Below are positions 32,743 to 43,700 of a stretch of DNA of 45,267 nt, piece by piece. Below the pieces are notes generated by a model. That model made no database searches. It was not told the origin of the DNA and saw only the letters and a list, made by a program, of their open reading frames with translations. The position numbers were made by a program, and so were the translations under genes. This DNA comes from Pseudomonas sp. (GTDB taxonomy: Bacteria > Pseudomonadota > Gammaproteobacteria > Pseudomonadales > Pseudomonadaceae). Position 1 is the stretch's first letter. Every line of letters starts with the position of its first letter. The stretch is from the NCBI RefSeq assembly GCF_030150285.1, contig NZ_JASLGE010000003.1, positions 1 to 45,267 on the forward strand. The letters run 5' to 3'.

Positions 32743-34347
32743 TCAGAAAGTCGCCTGCACACTGAAGTGCAGTCGTGGGTCATGTTTCTGGGTATTCGGG
32801 CCATCAACCAGCGGGTAACCCCAGTCCAGGCTGCCGGACAGCCATTTGCTCAAACTGACGCGACTGCCCAGGCCGACGCTGGACAGCGAGTAGTCGTCTT
32901 CCTGCTCGTACAGCGCGTCACGCAGGTACAGGTGCGCGCCATCGACAAAGGCGTAAAAACGCATGTCCTGTACGTAGCGGCCCAGGTAGTTGGCGAGCGA
33001 CGGTGTGCGTATTTCCTGCGACACCACGTAGCCCTGGTCACCCGTGCGTTCGGCCGCCAGATAGCCGCGCACCGAGGTGGCGCCGCCGGCGGAAAACTGT
33101 TCGTTGGACACCAGCGGGCCGGAGGCCAACTGGAAGGAGCCCTTGGTCGCCAATTGCCAATCGTTGGCAAACGTGGTCGTCAGGTTGGCATCGCCCTTGA
33201 GCACGGCAAAACTGGGGCTGGCGTCCCAGCGCTTGTAGCGGAACTCCTGAGCATCACTGCCATAGCCCAAAAAGGCGCGCGTGCCCACAACCAGGTTCAG
33301 GCTCAGGCCCAGTTGCGATTGTTCGGTGTAACGAAAACCGTTGTAACCAAAGGTCAGCGGCGCGTACTTCAGGGGCACCTGGTCGCGGCTGCTGCCAAAC
33401 ACCAACTGCTCTTCGAAGTCTTTGAAATCCACGCCTGCCGACAGCGAGTTGGACCACAGGCCACTGGACGGCAGGCTGTACACCGCAGACACCCCGTACG
33501 AGTGGCCTTTACCCAGGACGTTGCTGCCGCCGATGGTGGCGATGTTGCTGTCCGACTGGTAACCCGAGAACTGCAGGCTCCAGCGCTCGCTCAGCGGCGC
33601 GGTGTAACTGCCGGACCAGACCTTGGCGTTATCCATGTCTTGCGGGGCGGTGAAGAACGTCAGGGAAATGCTGTGGCCCAACTGCCACAGGTTGTCGTAA
33701 CCCAGCGTGGCCACACTGCGCAGCTTTTCGGTGTCGGCGCTGTAATCGTTGTTCAGGCCCAGGCTGGCGTGCCAGGGGCTCTGGTCTTCAACTTGCAGGT
33801 CGACATCCATCGTGCCGGGGCGCTGACCTTCGTGAACCAGCGGCGTGACCTGACGCCCCGCCGTGCGGTTGAGCCCGGCCAATTGGGTTTGCACCGTGGC
33901 AAAATCCGGCACCGTGCCTTCCTTGAGCCCGGGCACTTCTTCACGGATATCCACAGGCGAGTAGTGCTTGGCCCCTACAACCCGGACCCGGCCGACTTTG
34001 GTTTCACTGACCTGCAAGTAAACAATCCCGTCGTCGACCTTCTGCTCGGGCAGCTCGATAAACACCGACTGATAGCCGCGGTCCTGATACACCTTCTGCA
34101 AGGCATCCCGCGCGCCCTCGATATCATTCAAGGTCTTTTGCGGACCGAGAAACGGGTACACGGCTTCTTCGATGGCACGGGCATCGAGCACGGTATTGCC
34201 GCGCACGAAATACTCGTTAACGTCCACCCGCCGTTCCGGGCTTTGCGCCTGAGCGCCTTGCTCGGTGGCCAGCACTGGCTGCGCCAGCGCGAACAGACAC
34301 AGCGCTGCGCCGCCGACCGGCCTGAATGACTTGAACAGATGCTCCAC
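32743..34347 (-). CDS. pdtB: TpsB/FhaC-type outer-membrane transporter
   Basis: 534 residues from a GTG at 34347 (product starts MEHLFKSFRPVGGAALCLFA), chosen because AGGGGGC lies six bases upstream and it gives a normal signal peptide; an ATG at 34425 would add 26 residues ahead of it. The POTRA-2 and ShlB/FhaC parts are readable: YFVRGNTVLDARAIEEAVYP, then VYLQVSETKVGRVRVVG, and the barrel with the VRGY-type motif GGATSVRGYLAAERTGDQGY. It ends HFSVQATF. TpsB proteins export a partner TpsA without ATP. It lies downstream of the TpsA gene, separated by a terminator and a repeat, so it probably has its own promoter. The name follows the recalled P. aeruginosa locus. Confidence 0.9.
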   Translation of the reverse strand: MEHLFKSFRPVGGAALCLFALAQPVLATEQGAQAQSPERRVDVNEYFVRGNTVLDARAIEEAVYPFLGPQKTLNDIEGARDALQKVYQDRGYQSVFIELPEQKVDDGIVYLQVSETKVGRVRVVGAKHYSPVDIREEVPGLKEGTVPDFATVQTQLAGLNRTAGRQVTPLVHEGQRPGTMDVDLQVEDQSPWHASLGLNNDYSADTEKLRSVATLGYDNLWQLGHSISLTFFTAPQDMDNAKVWSGSYTAPLSERWSLQFSGYQSDSNIATIGGSNVLGKGHSYGVSAVYSLPSSGLWSNSLSAGVDFKDFEEQLVFGSSRDQVPLKYAPLTFGYNGFRYTEQSQLGLSLNLVVGTRAFLGYGSDAQEFRYKRWDASPSFAVLKGDANLTTTFANDWQLATKGSFQLASGPLVSNEQFSAGGATSVRGYLAAERTGDQGYVVSQEIRTPSLANYLGRYVQDMRFYAFVDGAHLYLRDALYEQEDDYSLSSVGLGSRVSLSKWLSGSLDWGYPLVDGPNTQKHDPRLHFSVQATF

Positions 34348-34429
34348 ACCGCCCCCTAAACTGCCAAAAATACTCAGTTGCCCGGAGCGGGCCGTCGCTG
34401 TCTGCACAGTGTTTGGCCCCCTCAAGCGC

Positions 34430-34447
34430 GTTACACAGGTAAGACAG
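34430..34447 (-). promoter_or_regulatory. Candidate Pho box upstream of the TpsB operon
   Basis: On the minus strand CTGTCTTACCTGTGTAAC resembles two CTGTCAT half-sites 4 bases apart (first half 6 of 7, second about 4-5 of 7). It lies about 83 bases before the TpsB start. No good -10 follows at the expected distance, which weakens it. The recalled phosphate control of pdtA/pdtB fits. Confidence 0.35.
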
Positions 34448-34452
34448 GCGGG

Positions 34453-34483
34453 GTTATGGGCTACCGAACTTTTGTCACAAAAG
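34453..34483 (-). promoter_or_regulatory. 15-bp palindrome over a possible -35 of the TpsB operon
   Basis: CTTTTGTCACAAAAG (34469-34483) is a perfect palindrome with a single central base. On the minus strand it contains TTGTGA, followed 16 bases later by CATAAC (34458-34453), a plausible weak promoter. A repressor or activator may bind the palindrome. If used, the candidate Pho box would lie just downstream of the -10. Confidence 0.4.
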
Positions 34484-34517
34484 CTTCATTCACGGGGGCG
34501 CGTGAACACATCACCTC

Positions 34518-34663
34518 GTAGCCGTTGCCGAAGGAACGAGGCTACGTCCGGTTGCGCAGCAATCGTAAAACCTCAATCCCGGGTCTATCTGGAACACCGC
34601 GCTGTCTGGTTTTACGACGGCTTCGCCGCCGGACGTAGCCTCGTAAAACTCGGCAACTGCTAC
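34518..34663. repeat. 146-bp imperfect palindromic intergenic repeat
   Basis: Outer arms 34518-34551 and 34629-34663 are inverted near-copies (GTAGCCGTTGCCGA and AACGAGGCTACGTCCGG against GTAGCAGTTGCCGA and ACGAGGCTACGTCCGG), and an inner TCGTAAAACC pair continues the stem. It resembles a non-autonomous intergenic element common in fluorescens-group Pseudomonas genomes. It lies between the TpsA terminator and the TpsB promoter region. Confidence 0.7.
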
Positions 34664-34688
34664 AGGTATGCCGGGTTTTCATTCACCC

Positions 34689-34716
34689 AAAAAAAGGGGC
34701 GATCTATGATCGCCCC
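34689..34716 (-). terminator. Rho-independent terminator of the TpsA gene
   Basis: On the minus strand a perfect 9-bp stem GGGGCGATC with a 3-base loop is followed by seven T (plus-strand A run 34689-34695). It lies 30 bases past the TpsA stop at 34746. It separates the TpsA transcript from the TpsB operon. Confidence 0.93.
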
Positions 34717-34745
34717 CAAGGGAGAACTACGAATTAAAACGCGTA

Positions 34746-37700
34746 TTACAAGCTGATTTGACCTCGCTCTTCTTCTGTCAATCGGGCCATGGCCTGCTCG
34801 CTCAAGGCACCCGCACCCAGCACTTGCACCGGGCTGTCGGGGTTGTACCCCGGCGTCGCTTGGGTCTGCTCCGGCGCGTATTGCACCGGCTCGCTGCCAA
34901 AGCTCAACACTTCAACCGTGACAATCGACGCCCGCCCCTGGCGCGCCGCGGCCTGTTGATTACGGGCCGCCCCTTCTGCCGCCTGGGACGCTGCCGCGCC
35001 CGCCGAGCTGGCCGAACTCATGGCTCCGGTGTTCACCACCGCTGCCACCGGCACCCCGGACGATTTGCCCTGGGTCTGGATGTTCGCCGCGTTCACCACC
35101 CGTAGGGCGGCGATGTTGATATTGCCCGACACGCGAATCCCCGCCTCGCCCGCATCGATGGTGCCCAGCGGTGCAATCAGGTCGATGTCACCGGCGGGCA
35201 CCTCCGGGATCGGGTTCAGCGTGGCGATACCGGCACCGGTGCTCGGCACCGAGGGCGACAGGGCCACGTTGCCCCAGCCGTCATACACACGCTTGGGCGG
35301 CGTATACACCACGGTGGTCTTGGAGCCCCGGCCGGCGTTGATGTCACCGGCCGCCGACCAGCCCATGATCGAGCCACCGAAGGTGGTCATGATCCGGCTT
35401 TGACCCAGCAGAATGCTGTTCAGGGAGTACAACTGAATGTCCCCGGCACCCTGAGTGATGATGCCCGCCGAGGCCGGTGGCGCAGCGCCCTCGATGCCGA
35501 AGGTCTGGCTACCGCCGGGGGTGAGCAACTGGATCGAGCCACCGAAATCGGTATGCACCCCCGCGCCACCAAACAGGGTGATATCACCTTGGTAAGTGAT
35601 CGGGTTACCGGCCACGTCCCTTTCCGGAAACAGCGCAGCAATCGCTGCGCGGCCGCGCACATAGCTGCCCTGGCGCACGCCGCCTGGCTGGTTGTACTCA
35701 CGACCCGAGGCCTTGAGTTCAGCAAAGTACACTTCACGGGCGAAGACGCGCTGTTGCTCAGCCGGCAGCGCCGCGTAAAAAGCCCGTGCTTGTGGGTTGT
35801 CGCCGGTAAAACCAAACCGCTCGGCCAACCACGCCACCAACTCGCTTTCATAGGTCTTGGCCACTTTACCGCCCAGGATCGACAGCGTTTCACCCGGCTG
35901 GACCCGGTTGGCCGAGTTGAGGTAAATCTCGACAAAGCGCTGGAAGTCCGCGCCATTGGGGCCAAAGCCCGCTTGCATCACGATGTTCGCGCCAGGACGC
36001 GTGTCACCGGGGGCGACACCCCCAAGGCTGGTGACGCTGACCTTGTCTTGCATAAGGATGTTACGGCCCGCCGTCAGTTCCAGCGTGCCCGGCCCGGCCA
36101 CGCTGTAGTTGCTGAACAGGATGTCGCGACCCGCACTGACAATAGAGATGTCATTGGGGTGGTTATGGATAAACAGGTTACCGAACAAGGTGTATTCACC
36201 GGTGCCGCTAAGCCCACCGTTAACACCCCCCAGCGGCGTACCGCTGCTAACGATGTCGCGCCCGGCTAACATCCGCACCGGCCCTGCGCCTTCGTAATAG
36301 GTCTGGCGATAACGTGAATCGGTAGACGTCGTGATGGTGAGCATGCGCCCGCTGCTCACGCCCAGCAGGTCACCGTTCAAGGCATAGAAACGCGCGGGCT
36401 CAAGGGCTGCGCCCCAGGCCATGCTCGCGGTATTGGGGCCAAAGGCAAACAGTGGGTGCAGGCCAAAACGGGCAAGGTTGCCATCGCTGCCCAAATTACC
36501 GCTGCCGTTGACCACGATTTTGCTTATGAACCCCGCGTAAGCCGGATTCCAGATACTCGCCAGGGCATCCGGTGCGGCGCTGGAACGGCTAATGCTCAAG
36601 CCGCCGCCATAAATAGAGTCTCCGGCCAGCAGTTCCAGTTGGCCCTTGGCCGACGGTGCCAGTACCAATGCCCGCAGCGCCTTGTCATCGGTGTTAAAGG
36701 CCGATGAGTGGCCGTAATACACACTGCCATTGGCCGCTACGGCACGTAATGTCGCGGGGTAAACGGTCGCCATATCGGTTTCCCTGGCCTCGGTCAGCGG
36801 CGTGAGGTTGCCCCCGCTGGAGAACAGATTCACGGCCGTGCCACTGGTCCAGAGGCTGAACCAGCTCTGCCCGATACCGGCGACGCCGCCTTGCTCATAC
36901 GCCAGCGCATTCATTTGTGGCGCACGCCCAGGGTCTGCCACATCCTGCAAGATCAGATCGCCACGGGTGGCCAGGCTGAAGGTCGCATCGCCCGGCAACA
37001 GGCTCATGCCGCCCGTTGCGCTGGCTGATGTAGAGCGCAAGGCATCCAGGGCACGGACTTCACTGGGGCTCTGATTGCCGCTTTTAATGCCATAGCGCAA
37101 GGTCAGGTTGCCCAGCGCACCGCCCGTCATCTGCACATGCCCGCGTAAGTTGACTAACGCGCCATTGAGGTGATCCCGGTAGACATCACTGCCGCCGTTC
37201 ACCACCCCACCCACGCGCAGGTTCAAATCGCCGCCGCCGGTCAGTTGCAGGCTGCCATCCGCCCCTACGCGGCCCGTGCTGCCCACCGCCAGGACCAAGC
37301 CCTGACTGCGGCCGTTCAGGCTCTGATCACCAAAGCCCAACGCCTTGCTGATGCCGGCATTACCGCGCACGTCGACATCCAGGTTACCGCCCCCCAAGGT
37401 GCCAAAACCGGTGAACCCGGTCATCTGATCGGCACCGCCGTTATCGGACATATTGGCGATGTAGGAGCCAAAGTTGATCCACCAGGCGGTGGATTGCGCC
37501 TGGCTGCCGGTCTTGTCATTGCCCTGGCGCCACAACCAGTCGCCCACGTTCGCCGTGTCGTGACCTAAATCGCTTCGGGTCAATCGGCCGAAACCGATCG
37601 GTGCCGTGCCCATGATGTCGCCGGTCAGGTTGCCGCCCACTTTCAACAACAGGTTGCCGCCACCGTCCGGGTACCAGGCGCGGTACAGGCTGTCTGGCCC

Positions 37701-40700
37701 GCCATCCACCCATTGCTCGTTACCGCCCGCGTTTGCCAAGACCTTGCCATCACCGCCCTTGCCCCGTGCAAGGTTGTAAGGATCGTTGGCCGTGGCGGCA
37801 TAAGAGGAACTGCCCGCCGTGTACACCCCGAACAACGACTCCATGCTCAGGTTGCCACCGGCCAGCAACTCCAGGTCGGCCGCACCGGTACGCACCACGC
37901 TGAAGCGGGTGCTGCCGCCAATTTCCAGATCGTAAGCGCCGCCCCCTGCGGCACAGTAGTACGGTACGTCATCGCACATGCCGGGGTAGGCATCGTTCAC
38001 AAAGTCGATCGGCTGCCCGACCATGCTGTCATCGCCATACCAGTCCAACGAGCCATCCAGCGTCCAGACCAGCGCGCCTTTGCCAAACGAGCCGTAATGG
38101 GTGTCAGCCAGGCGCAAGTGCCCCGTTGCGGGGGCAGGTTGCAACTGACGGCTGTCCGCCGCTTGGGTATCGGCCCCGGCCACCAGGCGGATCGACCAGG
38201 CTTGCGAGCCTTCGCTCAACATCGGCGCAATGCCCCAGTTCTTGCCCTGACGGCCCGCCTCTTCGACACGCAGTTGCACGGATGTCGCGCCATCGGCCAA
38301 TTTGACGTTGGTGCCCGCCGGCAACAGAGCGCCGCGCGGCATCACCTTGTCGCCATTGAGTGCCACTGCGCTGGTGCCATTGGGGTTCGAGGCGGCGGGC
38401 AACGGTACGCCCTTGGGCCAGATCATCGCCCCGACACTCAAGTAGCTCGAAAATACGTTCCCGGCCTCCAACAGGGTGCCCGCCGGCAAGGTCAGGTTTT
38501 GACTCAACCGGGTACCGGCGGCGATCAATACGTTGCCTGAAGCATCCCGTACCGCCGCCGCCAAGACGGTCCCGGCGGTCAGGTCCAGCGGCTGGGTCAG
38601 TGTGGCGGCAACCGGCAAGCGATTGCCCGGGACCAGCCTGGCGGCCTTGATGGGCAGGTCGAAGTTGAGGGTTGAACCCGCGGGGAACAGCGTGCCGTCC
38701 GCCAGGGTCACGCCGTTGCCCGGAATCACCCGTGTGCCATTGGTGTAATCGATGCCGGGCAGCAGCACCCAGCCGTTGTCGTCATCGGTCGCTGGCGGGG
38801 GTGCAAAACCGTCGTTAATGCTGCCGTAAATGTTCAGGTCGCCCCCGGCGCGCAGGGTCAGGCTGCCCACTTCGCCAGAGCCGTACACGGCATTGTTCTT
38901 CTGGGTGTGCGGGTTAACGCTGGCATAGCGGTAGCCGGACAGGTCGAGATCGCCCTGCACCACCAGGTCGCCGTCCGGGGTTTTGCTGACGATTTCCACG
39001 CCCGGACGCAGATGAAACGCGTCGGCGTAAGTGGCGTTGTTCAGGCCCGAGAGCCTGTTGTTCATCAGGTCTTTGTTGTTCAGGGCCGCGTTGATGAATT
39101 GCACGCTCAACGCATGTTTTTGATCCAGATAAGCCTGATCAATCACCTGATACGGACGCCCATTGGCGGTGTCATCGGTGTGAGTTGGGGCATCGTCATA
39201 GCGGGCCATGCCATTGACCGCGATCGAACGCGCGCCCTGGATCGTCAACTGACCCCGCGCATCAATGGCGATGTCGGTATTGTTGAGGCGGGGGGCGTTC
39301 AACTCCAGCGTGCCGCGATTGCGCCCGTCATGACCTGGCGTGCCCGCCGTGCCGTGACGCAGATCGATGTGCACGCCATCGCTCAAGGTCAACGCGCCCT
39401 GGCCCGAGTTCAACACCACAATGGCGCGGTTCGGTGCATCAATGATTTTGCCGTAGCTGTCGACCCGCACCTGGCTGCCGTGGGCATCCAGCACCGCCGT
39501 GCCGTCCAGGGTCAGGCCGTGCTTGGCGGCCAGGCTGAGGGTGCCGACCCGCTCGCCACTGGCGTCCACCCGCCCGGTCACGCGCAGGCTGCCGTTGTCC
39601 AGCGAGACGCTGACGTTGTTGGCCTTGACGTCGTTGCCGATCACCAGGTCGCCCTGCTTGATCTGGAAGCTGCGCGCGCCAAACACTTCGCCCTGGTTCA
39701 GGCGCTGGTTGAGGGCCGCAAAATGTTCGGTGAGGGTGCCGCTGCTACCCAGACGCTGGGCCTGAATTTCGAGCAAGCCCGCCAGGTACGGCACCACCGT
39801 GCCCCCGGCGTCGTAAACACCGCTGCTGCTGGCGAGGATCTTGCCCGCCAGATCAACCGTACCGGCACCGCTGTCCAGCGCGACCGCACGCAACTTGCCC
39901 GCCTGATTGTGGGTCGCGGACAGGTTAAGGGTCGAGCCTGCGGCTTGCAGCACATTGCCCGCACGGCTTTGCAGCAGCACATCGCCGCCCGCCGAGTATT
40001 TGGTCAGGTCGTCAAACACAATGGCGCGGCCGGACACGTCAATCAACGCGTCATCGGTCAGCACCACATCGCCTCGGGCGTCCAGCGTGACCTTGCCACT
40101 GGGCAGGACCACGGCGCTGGCCACGCGAATGCTGTCGCCTTTGAGGGACAACTCAGCGCCAATCCCTTTGACGTCTTTATAGGTGCCCGGCGAGGCGCTG
40201 ATATCAATCGCGCCGCCGGCCGTGATGTGGTTGATCGAGCCCGCCTGGCCGGTCATCAGCGGGGTCAGAATATTCAAGTTGCCGCCGGTGTAGGCAAAAC
40301 CACTGAGCGGATCAAACGCGCCCTGGCGTTGATACACCGCGAGGCTGCCGGTGTAATTGGCGGTGATGCGTTGGCTGGCGTTGAGGTTGACGTCGGCAAA
40401 GCCCAGGGCCAGGCGGTCCTGGCTGTTGCGTTTGCTGGGCTGGGCAAAACTGCCGTAGCCAAATTCGATGCTCTCGGCCCTGATGTCCAGGCGCCCGCTG
40501 CCACTGCCCGCGCCACCGGCGATAGGGGCCGAGGGCTGGTTGTCAGCGCCTTGCCAGATCAGGTTGGCGGTGTGAATGGTGGCCACATCGCCGGCGTTGC
40601 CCGCGCCGTAGATCGCCGGGGTGGAAATCATCAGGTTATCCAGCAACGACTTGCCGGTGACCGCGTCGTAGGTGTCCAGGGCGGTGGTGCCGTAGAAGTT

Positions 40701-43700
40701 GAAGCTCTCGCGTGCCGACAGTTGCAGGGTTTCCAGGGCGGGCGCGCCGAACTGTGTATCACCGCGCAGCAAGCGGTCGATCAACTGCTGGTTGAGGGTA
40801 ATCCCGGTCGGCAGGCGATTGGCCGCCGCGGCCGCCGCCAAAGCTTGCGTGCTGCCGACGTTGATGCTGGAAACACCCAGGTTGAGGTGGCGCGTGCCGT
40901 AACGGATGTCATCGCCCATTTTCAGGGCTTTGCTGGTCAGGGCGACGATGCTGCCTTCGGAGTACAGCGCCGTGGTGCCGCTGCACGGGGCACTGGCGCA
41001 CACCGCCAATTCGATATCCAGACTGTCGCCTACCGATGCTGCGCTGATCGCGTTGATCAAGCCATTGGACACCGCCAGCATGTTATTGATCACGTTATAG
41101 ACAAAGCCATCACGGCTGTCATAACTGGCCTTGCCACGCCCGATGGTATTGATTGCAGCGCCCTGCTCCACGTTAATGCCGCCGTCCAGGGTCACCAGGA
41201 ACACTTCGGGCGCGGCCAGCGTTGCGCCTTCACGCAGGGTGATCGAGCCGGTGTTGGAGCCCGAAAAGTTAACGTAATTGCCGAGCTGGCCATATGTCAC
41301 CTGCGGCAAGCCGCCGATCACCATCCGTGCCGGAGCCAGCGCGTTGAGGCTCTCTGCGTACACGGTGACACCCTTAAAGCCCGGCGTGGCGGCCTTGCCG
41401 GCCGCGACAATTTCAATACCGCCGATGCCCATGTTCATCGCCGCTAACGCGCCGGCGTAACCGCCCGTGGCGGCATCAAAGCGACCGATGCCCTCAAAGG
41501 AGAACGCGTTGGTTCCGGCACCAGGGCGCAGGGCCAGTTTCAAGGTTCTGGCATCCACCTCCAACTGCGGCCTCGGTACGCCGAGCTTGGCGGCATCAGC
41601 CTTGGCGAACTGCGCGTAGCTGGTTTCGTTGTACTGAGAGTAGCGACGCAAGGTATCTGCCGACGTCAGGATCAACTGGCTGGCCGTGCTGTTGCTGATC
41701 CCGGTATTGCCGATGGACAGACGTCCGGCAGTCGACCATGAGCCATTGCGCATGAGCTGGGTGGTGCCGTCGACGCCAGCCCCGGCCAGGCCGTTGATTT
41801 CTACGCGGTAAGCGCCCGGCATCAAGGCATAGGTCGACGGCATCAAGGTATAGGTGCCTGCGGCCAACCCCGGAACCCCGGCGCCGAGGGTGATTTGCTG
41901 GCCGATCAGCGGGTCGATCGCGCCCCCTTCAGGCGCGACCGGGGCGTGACCCGCTTGTACGCCGGGCACGATGGCGTAGATCGGGTTGGTGCTCAGCCCT
42001 GGCAGCGTGAAGCCGCCATCGGCACCGAACTGCACCAACGGGTTGTAGCGCGCATCGGTCGAACCGCCCCGCCCGGAAATAAACCCGGCACCGAGCAACT
42101 CGCCGCCACCGGAGACATCCACCGTGGCCCCGGACATTACGGCCACCGACTCTCCGCCAAGAATCATACCGACCTGAAGGTCGCCGTTCTGGTTGACGAT
42201 GCCGCCCAAGCCCAGAAACGACACCGTTTTGCCGTTGTACTTATAAACCTGGCCATCCACCGTACCGCCGTAAGGCAGCACCAGGCCCTTACCACTGACC
42301 GAGGTCAGGCTGCCAGGCAGTAATTCGACGCGCTGTGAACGCAAGGTGCCGATTTCGATCAACCCCAGCGGGGCCCGCACGATACCGCCCTGTTTGATGG
42401 TCGGCCCGCCCAGTTGCAGGCGACCGAAAGCCGAGTACGGCACAGGCGCATCGCTGTTCCCGGTGCGACCAATGGTCAGCACGCGGGTCGGGTCATAGCT
42501 GAACCCACCCTCAGTGACACCATTCAGATAACCTGCCAGCACCCGCGCGCCGACGGCCGTCGCGGGATACAACTGAGTGGCCATCAGGGTCATATCGCCA
42601 CGGGTCATCAACTGGGTGTTGATGCCCTGGCTGAGTTCATCCGAGCCCTCAAGGAAGCGCAGGTCGCCCTGGCTGATCAGGTGCACGTCATCAAAGCCGC
42701 GACGATCAACGGCACTCAACATCCCTTGTGGCAACAAGCGGCTATTGTTGCCGAACTGCACATTACCGCGCACATCGATCAGGTTGGCATTGGCCTTGAA
42801 CACGGCCTGGCTGTCACGCAAGGACATACCGGTGGTCAATACCGGGTGGCGGTACTGGTCCTTGGCTTGCAGCGGGTCGAGGATACCGGCGAGCAACAGG
42901 TAAGGCGCGCTCAGGTTGATCCGCGAATCAACCGGTGCGCTTTCACTCAGGCCCATCGCCCCGCTGTACAGGCGCAGGCTCTGGCCCATCTTCAGTGTCA
43001 CGTCACCGTCAAAGCTCAGCAGGCCATTGGTCAGCAGGGCCAGATTATCGAAGCCACCGGCGCTGATCTGGTCCACCCCGAGGCGGGCATGGCCGTATTC
43101 CAGGCTGTCGGCGGCGGCCTCGGCGGTGTCCGCGAGCGTGCTGCGCTGATGCACCTGGCCCAGCACCAGTTCGCGGGCGTTGAGCACACGATCCGTGACC
43201 GACATTTTGAGGTAGTACGGGCTTTCCAACGCCAGCGACAAACTGCCGCCCGCCGCACCGGCACCCCCGGCATGGGCCACAAAGCTGCCGTCCAGATACA
43301 CGCCATTGTTGGAGGCAAAGGCGATGCTGCCACCGTTGCTGGCCACATTGATACGGCCCTGCCCTGGCACATTCAGCAGCGCCTGGCTGCCGGACGCGTC
43401 CAGCCGCGCGCCTTCGCGCACCACCACAAACAGATCGCTGGCCTTGGCTATGCCGGTAGCCAGGTCAATATCGCCGCCGACCGTGATCTTGCCGCCATTG
43501 CGCACCTGGCCATACACACGGCCGAGGTTGTCGGTGGCGGTGACCGCACGGGCGGCCACATCAATCACCGCCTGCTCGCCGATCCAGATCGAACGGCCAT
43601 GACCGATGGCTTCGAGCCTTTCTGAGTCGGCGTTGGCCAGCCCCATAAGCGTCACTGAGCCGCCCCAGGCGTTCAGCGTGCCGTTGACGGTCAATTGGCC

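Noticed and set aside
32767..34329. Plus-strand open frame (520 codons) opposite the TpsB gene
   Set aside because: A shadow of the TpsB gene, which has POTRA and barrel motifs; no homology is recognised for the antisense product.
38907..41447. Long plus-strand open frame (846 codons) opposite the TpsA gene
   Set aside because: It is antisense to a gene with strong GC bias at third positions, which removes stops from the complementary frame. It has no family resemblance and an odd Gln/Arg/Val/His composition.
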